A stretch of DNA of 64,000 nt from assembly GCF_032854445.1 (NCBI RefSeq), contig NC_088303.1:14207501-14271500 (forward strand). Direction: 5' to 3'. Position 1 is the first letter of the stretch. Every line of letters begins with the position of its first letter. This document shows positions 36,656 to 47,375 of this stretch, in pieces. The translations under genes were made by a program, and so were the position numbers. The stretch comes from Liolophura sinensis. Its lineage: Eukaryota; Mollusca; Polyplacophora; Chitonida; Chitonidae. Under the pieces are notes generated by a model, which ran no database searches, was not told the origin of the DNA, and saw only the letters and a program-made list of their open reading frames with translations.

Positions 36656-39245
36656 ACTTATTTATTCAATATTTATTCACGAACATATGAAGCATACATA
36701 TTCACAGACGATATCAATATAAATTATCGGCGGGAATAAGGCTCAACTAAGCCTGTTATATCCCTAAGCAAATATTAAGACTAAGTCATAAATAGGAGAA
36801 TAAATACACAGAGAAATAAATAACAATAATAAGCTAATATGCATATGTTTTACCCCGTGGGAAAGCAGCCTTGGGAATAATAACTATAATCAGAACGACT
36901 TTAAACGAGATTTGAATAAGGAAGAAGATTGTGTTAATTTAAGTAATGGAGGCAACTTATTCCATTCGTGAGATCCTTCTATTTTAAGTGAGTAACGACT
37001 AAAGGTAGACTTAAATACAGGCTTATATAGGTTTAATTTCTGACCACGTGTATTGCATTGGTGGACTTCTGATTGCCTCTGAATATAACCGGAGAAACTT
37101 TTAGGAATATTTTCATAATGGTATATATAGGTGTGGACAAACAGTAGGCAGGAAACGGTTATGATTTGGTGTAATGTCAACAACTTGAGCTCCGCAAACA
37201 ATTTATGGGAAAGTGCTTTTGTACGTATTGCTCTTTTTTGAAGAATTACCAAAAGATCGAGATGAGATGGAAAAATATTACCCCAAAGGGCATGGCCATA
37301 AGAAAGGTTTGAATAAATCAAGGAATAGTACAAAATAAAGAAACTCTTTTTGTTAAGTGAGAATTTAATGTATTTAATAATGCCAGTGTTTCTATAAACA
37401 TTGATGTACTGAATATGGTTTTACCAGTTTAACTTGTCGCTAAAGATTATACAAAGAAATTTAAACACCCGTTCTATCGCAATATTCGAAATTATTAATG
37501 GGGTAAAGAGTGTATAATTGATTGAGTAAAAGACGGTTACTGCCTAACCACGGGTGTATCTTATCCATCTCAAAAGACGCAGTATTAACAGCATTGGTTT
37601 CGTTGTCAATATATAAGTGACGCTAGTATCATCAGCAAATAAGATAAGATCTAGCAAATTAGAGGCATTGGCTATATCAAAAATAGGGATCTCCATGGCT
37701 CAGTTGGTTAGCACCCTAGCGCAGCGTAATGACCCAGGAGCCTCTCACCAATGCGCTCGCTGTGAGTTCAAGTCTAGCTCATGCTGGCTTCCTTTCCCGC
37801 CGTACGTGGGAAGGTCTGCCAGCAACCTGCGGATGGTCGTGGGTTTCCTCCGGGCTCTACCCGGTTTCCTCCCACCATAATGCTGGCCGTCGTCGTATAA
37901 GTTAAATATTCTTGAGCACGGCGTAAAAACCAATCAAATAAATCAATAAATATATCATTAATATATAACAAAAGTAGAGTCGGTTCTAATATTGAACCTT
38001 GTTCTCCACACAGTATAGGCTCTTTTCAAAAAATGTTTCATTATATATTACTTTCTGGAAACAAAATCCGCCAAGGTAACTATCAAACCATTTGTTAGAT
38101 ATGCCTCTCAAGGCATAGCGCGATAACTTAAACAGCAAAATATCTTGTTTAACTGTATCAAAAGCTTTTGATAGATCTAGGAAAACTCTTAAAGTCAACT
38201 TTTTACTTTCTTTGGCTTGGATCATTTTATAATACAACGCAGTGGTTGCTAAACTAGTTGAATGGTTGGCTCTGAAATCATACTGATTCTCGGAGAGTGT
38301 ATTGTTCGAGTTCAGAAATTTGAGCATCATAGTGGCAGAGAGTTTCTCTAGAATTTTGCTGAAGCAAGGCAACATTGAAAGATTGAAATAGGACGGTAAT
38401 TTTGGAAGTTGCGTCAATCATGAGGTTTGTACACAGGAGTTACCTTAGCGGATTTTAAAATGTCTGGCTCTTGTCCACAAGTAAAAGATAGATTCACAAT
38501 ATGGGCAAGAGGGTGAGATAGTGGCTCCGAAACTAATTTAACAAGGGACATCCGTATATCATCTAATCCTGGAGCGGGCCGATTTCAGATCCGTTAAAAC
38601 TTTTTTGCACATCAAGTGGACTTACAATATCGAAATGAAAATCATTTGGAGTAGCAACACCCAAGTAATCAGTGTATCTTTTGCTGGTAGTAGGCATTGT
38701 TTCATCAATCTTCAGTGCAATATTGCTAAAGTTTTCTGACTAACCAAAGTATCAGTGCCATTCATATTCTATGAATAGGGCAAAAGTTTCCTAGACTCAC
38801 GTAATTAGCTGATTTGGGACTTTCCACGTATTTTTTGATTAAACTTATTTAATTTCGAAATAAATTATTTTCAAAATATTTTTTCCTACAATGTTGAATT
38901 AAGCTATTGAGGCGGTTTGTATAAACCTTGCATATATTTAGATCATTCCGATGTTTTGTTTTAAGCTGTAACCGATATTTATTTTTGCACATATAGAAGT
39001 TATCAAAGCATATGTTGTCCATGATTTGATGATCTTTTGCTTGTGAGATTTTTGTGTAACTTCAGGGAAACATTCGTCATAGATATGATTAAACAGATCC
39101 ATAAATTATGAAAGTAATTCAATGACATCTTTTTCAGAATACACAGAACTCCAATCAGTTTCAGAAAATGTAACGGAAAAATAAGTCTTCATTTTCAGAA
39201 GTGGTTTGGCGATAATTGATATAGCGACCCAAAACAAATGTAGTG
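36656..39245 (-). pseudogene. CR1/L2/jockey-like LINE, 5'-truncated, interrupted by a SINE
   Basis: Read right to left. Near 39200-38900 the pre-RT linker is visible (CKNKYRLQLKTKHRN, VYTNRLNSLIQH). From 38417 to 37986 the reverse transcriptase is open: MLPCFSKILEKL, FRANHSTSLATTALY, FLDLSKAFDTV (first catalytic Asp, near 38160). A frameshift precedes GSILEPTLLLLYINDI. After the SINE the frame resumes at ANASN, then FADDTSVTY (catalytic Asp pair, 37629-37640). From 37333 to 36890 the C-terminal domain is open (SLIYSNLSYGHALWGN, LNLYKPVFKSTFSRYS, EWNKLPPLLK). The 3' UTR runs to about 36656. RT copies element RNA at a nicked target; the endonuclease domain is missing. At least three frame breaks make it inactive. 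The superfamily is clear; the clade within it is not. Confidence 0.92.
37673..37963 (+). mobile_element. tRNA-derived SINE inserted in the LINE, with 13-bp TSD
   Basis: The SINE occupies 37686-37950: GGGATCTCCATGGCTCAG head (A box CTCAGTTGGTTAGC), B-box-like GTGAGTTCAAGTCTAG, core CCACCATAATGCTGGCC, and tail CAATCAAATAAATCAATAAA. Flanks TATATCAAAAATA (37673-37685) and TATATCATTAATA (37951-37963) agree at 11 of 13 positions. That they are a target duplication is supported by the LINE reading frame, which becomes continuous across the catalytic domain (YINDI then ANASN) when one copy plus the SINE is discounted. This is the most complete copy of this family in the window. Confidence 0.93.
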
Positions 39246-39265
39246 ATGTTAATTGCCAATTGTTA

Positions 39266-39370
39266 GACGTCACTGGTCTAGAATTACTCAGAATGCTGTG
39301 ATGTCACTGATCTAGAATTACTCAGAATGCTGTGACGTCACTGGTCTAGAATTACTCAGAATGCTGTGAA
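39266..39370. repeat. 34-bp tandem repeat
   Basis: Three copies of a unit reading GACGTCACTGGTCTAGAATT then ACTCAGAATGCTGT, differing at only a few positions (GACGTCA against GATGTCA). It lies immediately upstream of the truncated LINE 5' end. Confidence 0.95.
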
Positions 39371-42300
39371 GTCATATACATATATAATAAATAATCACAT
39401 GAAAACAATGAAATTTACCATTGTCCAGTTACTGTTTCAAACTGTGTTTGTTGTTCTCATGAACAACAATCAAACATGGGAATCTTTGGATCTATAAATG
39501 ACAATGCTAAGCATGCGTTCTTCGTCTACATTTCAGTCTTGATAGATCCCTTGAAAGACTTTATCTTGTTAACTGCGAGACAGGTTTTCAAATAAGGCAT
39601 TGTTTTTAGGCATATAATTGGACTCATCTCTGGTTAAACGGTGTATCGATGAGCTGTTAGGTTTAAATAACCCGTTTACACCAAAAGCGACATGTCAAAG
39701 AAATATATCCATACATGTACCTTCGCTCCAGTGGAAACTATAAACTGTGCAGATGGTAAGTCTCACTTCTATCTGTACAATGACAACAACGTTTTCCAAT
39801 CACGTTGCCTTTAAGAGGCTTAGTTTCCATTTTTAATTCGTAATTATTTTTAATTCAGTGTCAATACATTGAAAGCTCCTTGTTAAGGTTTGTACATCTC
39901 TCACTTTCTGGTATTTGTTAGATATTGTGTTTTATATAACAATTTCAATCAACTCAACAAGTTACTACCTCAAAATCTACTTTGCTCAGTTCATTTTATC
40001 AAACCCCTTCACTCTAAGTTCCCCTTAATTTTACAATGACTGTAAATCTCTTGTAATTTAATTTGAACGAAGAGTGGAGAATGTCTGGCGCTCCACTTGA
40101 TAATTATGCCCAATTCTGCCCAACCCGTCGCCAGAGGCCGTGTGTGAACTTTCTTAGCTCTTTAGCGTGATGAACATTATTTGAGCATTAGGCCTTGAGA
40201 TTACTGACAGGAAATACGTATTATGGTTGGTATACGAATGTCTGTTATGACGCCTAGATTCACAGGCAGCCTCGTTCGGGCAATCCTCCATATTCCCGTC
40301 CCACCAAGGTTATGATGGCAACATTTATTTGGTTGTTGTTTAACACCATCCTGAAGAATTGTTGACCTATATACGATGCCCGTCAGTTTTATGGGAGGAG
40401 GAAATCGGAACGCCCGAAAAAAAGAAAAGGACCTTTGGCATGTTGCTGGCAAACACCTACATGTGACAAACAGATAAACACAACATGATGGAGGAAGACA
40501 AGTGATCATCAATACTCATACGCACTGGGTGCAGGGCATGCGGTGTATAGTGGCGTTTCCCGTTAGACTGTCTTTGCATGGGGACCGTTGGAGATTTCTT
40601 ACCTTCTATTGTGACCTCTTGCGTTCCTGTTGTGATTCCTGGCCATCATGTTAAGATATCTAACCTTCCACTTCATGTTGAGGTCTCTTTTCGGGTCAAA
40701 AAGTTCTTGTTACTAAGATTTGTTAAATCCGCAGACAGTGGTTGCTTAGACCCATAAAACTGACCGCTCGCATATAAATATGTCATTGAGGACGGCATTC
40801 AAATCCATAAAAAAAAACAAAAACCCATGTGTCGCTGAGTACACATTTGTACCTGTTGTGTTGCTTAAGTGAATAGCTATCATTAATGCATAATTGGATG
40901 CATTCATTTGGATATTAAAGCTGACTAGTATCTCGTCATTTCTTGTTTTTTTGTTTGTTTGTTTGTTTTTGCGGTATGTCAACACGTCCTTTCTGACATA
41001 ATGGGAAAATGTAACTCTTTTTCACTGGGTATATCCGACTATGTCTTATACTACTATATTTGAAGTATGAAGTTTCTATTATTTGTTTTTGTGCTATTAT
41101 TTGTTTTCGCTGTGTGTTTATTTGAAATGTTTCTTCTTGAGGTTGAGATGTTTGTCACCAGGCAAACTAGGAGTGATCCCGTCTCAGTCAAAATGGACAG
41201 AGCATTTTCGATATTGTCCTGTCTGCACGTTTGACAGGGTCTTAATAAAATAACCGTCCAATATTGTCGTCAAATGGCAACATGTCCATATTTAGTAGAA
41301 GGCGTTAATTTTACAGCCTTATGGAATGACATCTCAAAATCTTGACTTCATTAAAATCATCAAAGAAATGGGTTCAAAAAATAACATGCAGGTAATGTTC
41401 ACATTTTGTTGCCTTCAAACCTTCTCCTTCCTGTTAAATTACGTTCTCCCGAAAAAACGAAAAAGGGGAGGTCGATTGATAACTTTGCTTTACATGTATT
41501 GTTGTCGTTTAATCCATGTGGTTAAATACCATAGGCGTGAACAATATTTTCACTTCGAACCGTTTATTAGCAAGATTATAAATTAGATTATATTTTAGGT
41601 TTGTGCAAACAGACCCAGGGGCATCCAGTCAATTTGGTTCCAGGAAATAAAACACGCTAAATAATTTATGCTTCCTAAACGCATCTATCATGATCATTTT
41701 GTTTTATCAGCATCTACAAGCATCTCTGCACAGCCATTTTGGTATAACGAGGTGAAGCCACTACGTGGCCTTTGGCGACTCAACTCAATATTGACATTAG
41801 AGTAGCTTTGAAGTTGCTTTGATAGTTGCGGGCTTGACAATGGCGAGAAACTCGTTTAAATGAATACATTACTAATTCATATTTCCAGCTTAAACTTTTG
41901 TTTAACGGTTCGTTGTCGCCTCAAACCTGTGATATTGCATGGAAGCTAGTTTTTCATTATTCGGCCGTTGTTAGGTGCTGTGGCTGATGGAAGAGGGAAA
42001 GACAAGCATCTTTCATGTGCGTATATTAGCATGACGTGTCACTGATAAGCATGAGTTAATACCATGCCACGAGGCCGTGACTATAGTTTCTTATCGCATT
42101 GCCCTAATATCAGCCCACATATATACGTCATCCTTGAAGAGGTATTTCTTGACTCTTTCCGAGCGAAATTCAAGGGATGGGTTAGCTTTATTTCGGCGGT
42201 TAATTAATGTCACTCATTAGTTGTCAAATGCAGCCATGAAACTGGGATTCACGCCTTTGTAGACGCGAGTAAATAATGCCGGCGGTGTGTGAAGGAGAAC

Positions 42301-43146
42301 TTCAAAGCGAATCACCAATTTACGGCTATAGTCAGAACGCTAATGAAAGGAAATTGGAGTTGGTAAGGGAAGCTCCATAAGCGTTGCCAGCGTCAAAGTA
42401 CAGCCGGAAGTCTAGGGGTACCGCGGGCTGGTAGAGCAGGAACCCCAGGGGTAAGGCCGGGCAGTAATCAGGTTTAGTATTGCTGTGTCTTGATGGTAGT
42501 GTACTGGTATTCGCGTGAGGCTGGGGGTGGAGGACAATAGTGAACGATAGAGTTGTCCTGTATCTACCTCACCAGGTCACTGTGGACTTCAAATGAGCGG
42601 AACACAACACAACTATCTTACCCATTATACACCATGTACCCATAGTATAGGGGCCATACATTAAACTTATTTGTGTAAGGTAATGAAGTTTCGCCTAATC
42701 TAATCTAGTCTCAAGTGTTTCGTTTTGTACATCAATTTACACACTATGTCGCAATATTTTATTGATGCATACTTAAAGTTTGACACACATTTCAGAGCAA
42801 AATAGTTTCGGAGTATGCGCAGCTTGCGTAATTCTTATTCGTTCTGTACGAGAAGACAGACGTTCTTGCATCCGTGGATGGACAAAAAATCCGGATTATT
42901 TATTTGACCTCCTTGCTTGAACATTTACGACTAGAATTCAGTGATCGATCGTGTTATAAATAAATAAAAATTATTCACCATGGAAACATCTAAATAAATG
43001 TATGTGACGAACTTTACCACGAGTGAGAAGCAAACCACTTAAACTGAATGGAAAATTTGACTGTCTACAGCAGGAGGTATAAATTACACAACAAAACAGA
43101 TAGATCTAGTTTACTTCTGCAGTGCAACCAATGCCTCGGTTGTGTA
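39371..43146. other. Intergenic sequence, no recognisable gene
   Basis: No domain is recognised. The frames at 40201-40512 (-), 40746-40985 (-) and 41326-41586 (+) are unassigned. 40945-40968 is a short (TTTG)n tract. 42180-42370 is a complex, GC-richer stretch with homeodomain-like TTAATTAATG and CTCATTAG motifs, which might be conserved non-coding DNA. Confidence 0.45.
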
Positions 43147-43442
43147 TAATCATCATCACTCATTGTGTATTAGCATCAGCGTTGATTGTGTTTTATCATC
43201 AGCACTGAATGTGTATTATCGTCAACACTGATTGTGTATCATCAACACTGATTGTGTATCATCATCACCGACTGTGCATTATCATCAGCACTCATTGTGT
43301 ATTATCGTCAGCATTGATTGTGTATTATCATTAGCTCTGATTGTGTAGTATCATCATCATTGATTATGTATTATCATCAGCACTGATTGTGCATTATCTT
43401 CAGCACTGATTCTGTAGTGTCATCGTCGCTGACTGTGTATTA
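43147..43442. repeat. 23-bp minisatellite
   Basis: About 12-13 copies of a 23-bp unit (GTGTATTATCATCAGCACTG plus ATT), with one 20-bp unit near 43240 from a 3-bp deletion. Copies are moderately diverged. Confidence 0.95.
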
Positions 43443-44427
43443 TCCTAGTAAAAGTATGATCTTCTGCAGGGAAGAACAGCAGAGAACATAACTTTTGGTC
43501 TATTTCTTAAGGACCGAATGGAAATTGGAAACTTATACAAGCGTCCGATACTTATTTGACACCATAATGTGGAGAAATTTTTACATACTTCAGTATTCAC
43601 ATGAAAACTCTTTCCACGTTGAATAAACTTATCCATAAGTGGACCAACCCAACAGGGTTCGTTAAGATAGAGTCAAACATGGTACAAGAATATGCTTTTA
43701 ACTTTTTCACACAATCTCCAAAAACTTTTTGTAACTTTCAGTACGCAATTTCGTGTTTGTTGGTTCAAATAAAACATGGTTTGGGTGAATTTAAATTACA
43801 CTTGAGTGAAAGGAATTGGCACATTACACATGGGTTTAAGCTCTGAACTGAAAATGTCATATAAAATACACGTGGACGATCTTTCCGAAATGACCGAGAA
43901 AAATTTATGACTGGCATCTGAAGCTAAGGTTATATGACACAAATGAAATATTGAGGAAACTTTCAACCAGTGAGGAGTAAAATATTTTACGAAAGCATGG
44001 GTAGTTTTGTTCAAAATTAATGAAATCCTCAAATTTTTTTCTCCTGATAGCTATAAGCTATATATTACATCTAGCTCACGACCAGAGATGGCCTTGAAAT
44101 ACGGCATACAGGAGTTTTGCTCTCAGCATTTCCCGGAATGTCCGGCGCCCCTTATACACTGATTAAGGGACGTGCGATAAAGTATGGTTGTTTTACAGGC
44201 CAGCAATCGGAACCCCTTAGGCTGTCGTCCTGCTATCGGAAGACGGTTCCGGATCCACAAGTTGTTTCTGTATCATCAATACGATGTGACAGGACATTCC
44301 GACAAAATGAGGGGAGAGGAAATGTCCTGTCAGATCCTTCTTTTAGACTCCAAAATAAAATCTGCGACACACAGGAACATGCGTAATGAACGTAATGGAG
44401 ACCACGGGTGTGAAAAAAATGCTACCA
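43443..44427. other. Intergenic sequence, no recognisable gene
   Basis: Open frames at 43601-44032 and 44117-44495 have no recognised motif. Confidence 0.5.
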
Positions 44428-44808
44428 TGTTTCAGGGAAGAGTGAGTGAGTGCTTGGGGTTTAACGTAGTACTCAACAATTATTCAGTCATATGACGACG
44501 AAGGAATCATTAGGGTGCATGCACGTGTAATGTGCCTCCTTGTTGCAGGACGGATTTCCACCACTCTTTTATTTAGTGCTGCTTCACTGAGACGACTTAC
44601 CGAAGGCAAGTAAGCCGCTCCGCCCGAGCCATTATACTGATACGGGTCAACCAGTCGTTGCACTATCCCCTTCATGCTGAACGCCAAGCGAGGAAGTTAC
44701 AACTTCCTCTTTTAAAGTCTTAGGTGTGACTCGATCAAGGATTGATCTACCGGTCCCGAAGCGGACGCTCTACCAACTGTGCTCTCCGGCCGGTGTTTCA
44801 GGGAAGAG
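44428..44808 (-). mobile_element. ACTC-tailed tRNA-SINE with target-site duplication (copy 2)
   Basis: The SINE body (44443-44793, ~351 bp) is in minus orientation and closely matches the copy at 4682-5057. The perfect 15-bp duplication TGTTTCAGGGAAGAG flanks it at 44428-44442 and 44794-44808. The head is tRNA-like, with CTACCAACTGTGCT (plus strand) corresponding to the A-box region. The perfect flank suggests a fairly recent insertion. Confidence 0.93.
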
Positions 44809-44926
44809 AAAGCCCATTGTTGACGCCCATTGTTGATGTCCATTGTTGGCGCCCATTTTTGATACTCTTTCGGTTCAAGGCCGGCTTTTCGATTCCAAAG
44901 ACGTAGTACTTTGCAAAAATATATCG

Positions 44927-45195
44927 TATCGTAAATCGAAAATCTATCGTAAAAGCAATTATAAATTATAAAATTACAATATAGTTATAATGTCGATTTC
45001 AAAGAGACTGGCACATAAGAATTTAATTCGGAGTTTAGAGTCCACATACATAAAATAAAGCCGTAAAAGTGAAAGTACGGTGGAGTCAATCAATCTTATT
45101 CAAATGGAAGTTACCGTTTTTTGACCAAAACCGGATCGTAAATCGAAGATCTATCGTAAAAACAACGACTAGCATAAATATCTTAGTTATAATGT
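44927..45195. repeat. Dispersed direct repeat pair (ATCGTAAATCGAA type)
   Basis: Two ~65-70 bp segments (44927-44995 and 45133-45195) share ATCGTAAATCGAA, ATCTATCGTAAAA and AGTTATAATGTC in the same order, about 205 bp apart. Confidence 0.7.
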
Positions 45196-45218
45196 CAAGC
45201 TACTAAGTATATTTCAAC

Positions 45219-45770
45219 CAGCTTGAGAACTTTTCACATTCGGATTTGATGGATGACATCCTCCTCCTTAGCAATCCTGGGTCGTGTCACACCTAAGACT
45301 TTAAAGGAGGAAGTTGTAACTTCCTCGCTTGGCGTTCAGCATTAGGGGGATAGTGTAACGACTGGTTGACTCATATCAGTATAATGGCTGGGGCGGCAGC
45401 TTACTTGTCTTCGGTAAGTCGTCTCAGTGAAGCAGCACTAGATAAAAGAGCGGTGGAAATCTGTTCTGTGACAAGGAGGCACTTTACATACACCCTGAGG
45501 ATTCCTTCGTCGTCATATGACTGAAAAATGGTACAGTACGACGTTAAGCCCCAAGCACTCACCCACTCACTCCTCCTTCTTAGACTCAGCGTGAGGACAT
45601 TTCACATTCTGACTCATCAACACCCATTTCTTACTCAGCTTGAGAACTTTTCCCATTCAGATCTAATGGATAAGATCCCCTACGTTAGAATCAGCCTGAG
45701 GACATTTCACATTCTGACTCATCAACACCCAACTCTTAATCAGCTTGAGAACTTTCATATCCGAATCCGT
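45219..45770. repeat. ~107-bp tandem repeat split by a SINE
   Basis: CAGCTTGAGAACTTTTCACATTC-like and CTGAGGACATTTCACATTCTG-like blocks alternate with a period of about 107 bp (compare 45587 with 45694). The first partial unit (45219-45270) is separated from the rest by the SINE at 45271-45570. Confidence 0.8.
45271..45570 (+). mobile_element. ACTC-tailed tRNA-SINE, 5'-shortened (copy 3)
   Basis: Plus-orientation copy of the family at 4682 and 44443. It begins within the head (GTGTCACACCTAAGACTTTA) and runs to AAGCACTCACCCACTCAC. Likely short target repeats are TCCTCCTTAG before it and TCCTCCTTCTTAG after it. The tRNA-like promoter part is lost, as expected of 5' truncation during reverse transcription. 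Confidence 0.85.
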
Positions 45771-45954
45771 TTGTTCAGATCAGCGTTTTGAGCATGATCC
45801 TAACCAACAGTCAGTTATTTGACTGCGTGTTATTTCTGCAATACTCCACAGCGAAACTGCATACAACAGAAGGTAGCAATCGTTTATACAACTGTATGAG
45901 TAACTCAGTCACATTATACGGACACCGGGCCAGCCAGTCACGTTTCTTTGTTCT

Positions 45955-46015
45955 AACCCTTTTTTTAAAGTCTTTGGCATGACTAGACCCGGGTTTCATC
46001 CCGGGTCTCCCGATT
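45955..46015 (-). mobile_element. tRNA-SINE head fragment
   Basis: TTTAAAGTCTTTGGCATGAC and CCCGGGTTTCATCCCGGGTC parallel the head region of the ACTC-tailed SINE (TTTAAAGTCTTAGGTGTGAC, then a T-arm-like hairpin). The rest of the element is absent. Confidence 0.5.
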
Positions 46016-47375
46016 TTCTCACTGGAGTGGTCAGAAGCTCATTGTAACGATAATGATAATAACCTGTGATTTAAACGCAGACCAAACCAGTATACGCTTA
46101 TGTCCATGCATTCACCAATCAGCTGTCAGCTTGGTCTTCTTGTTACTCTATAGGGCCAAATGCCATAGTAATACTAACAAACAAAGAAATCTATATCTCA
46201 TGTGTGAGACGTTCAGCTTGGCAGTATTTAATCTTGTCTCTTTCACGATTAGCGCTCTTAACTGATGCGTTACTGAAAATAACGCATAATAACAACTGAT
46301 GTACTATTTATGGGAAAAAACTATCTGAACATAAAGAACAAACAAAAAGCTACAAATGAATAAATTGATAATAAATCAATCAATAAATCAAACAATGAAA
46401 TAAAAAGCCAAACCATTAAGGTAAAACTGGCATTTAGTAAGTCGTCGCTAACTCCATTAGCTCGTAAGCTGCAGTTTAAGAGGCACTTATCACGCTAGCT
46501 GAATTTAATAGTAATTCACCTAGTGGTGGTGTGATTACAGTAAATGGCAAAACGTGTTAGAATGGCATAAAAAATGATTGAACCACGCAGTGAAACTATG
46601 TCCCTCCATCAGGGAATTCATCCGTCTCAGGAAGCAAAATATGGTAATGCTGATGTCTTTCAAAGGAGAAAAAAAAACCGTTTAATTCTGACACTTATGG
46701 CCTTGCACAACGATTCATGGGTACTTAGAGAGAAAGGGAGGCTAGGATTTGCGGCTGATGGGAGTACAACACGTGTACAGAGTTTGAATACTGTAAATTC
46801 GTAGCAGAAAAACTAATTTCTGTGAAATTGGGCTTGGAACAATCCATAGGTGGATTCTGTGCCCTCTTCAGTTGGAGCCAACTGTATTAGACGATTTAGT
46901 GACCCCCTCCCACTACCTTCCTACTGTCCCATCCCCATCTTTAACCCCGGCCAACTTTTACACGACTCCCGTGCATCTGTAACACCCTTCCGTTCAGGAA
47001 GTCAAGATTACTCAGTGGGTAACCTTTACCTTTAATACGAACCACAGTGTCTGTGGAAGGCTGTCTCTGATCTCTAAATGATGGATCATCGCTGTATTAC
47101 AAAAACTCCAACCGCCCCAATCTAACCACTGCTTAATATCAAACAAAACGGATGTGGGTTTGCGCTGCGCCACGGGAAATTAACCGCAGCAGATTACAGA
47201 ATTATTGACAAAATATTCAAATTTTATATCACTGGAGTTGGAACCTGCAAAAACAAGATTTTCTAAAGGCAATGTTAATCAAATTTACAGATCAGCCCAA
47301 TATGTATGAACGCTCTGTCCAGTAAATACAGTAATCTATAATCTGTGTAGCTCGTACTGTTCAGAATGTAATCAG
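46016..47375. other. Intergenic sequence, no recognisable gene
   Basis: Unique DNA up to the satellite edge. The frames at 46053-46265 and 46574-46804 are unassigned. Confidence 0.5.
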
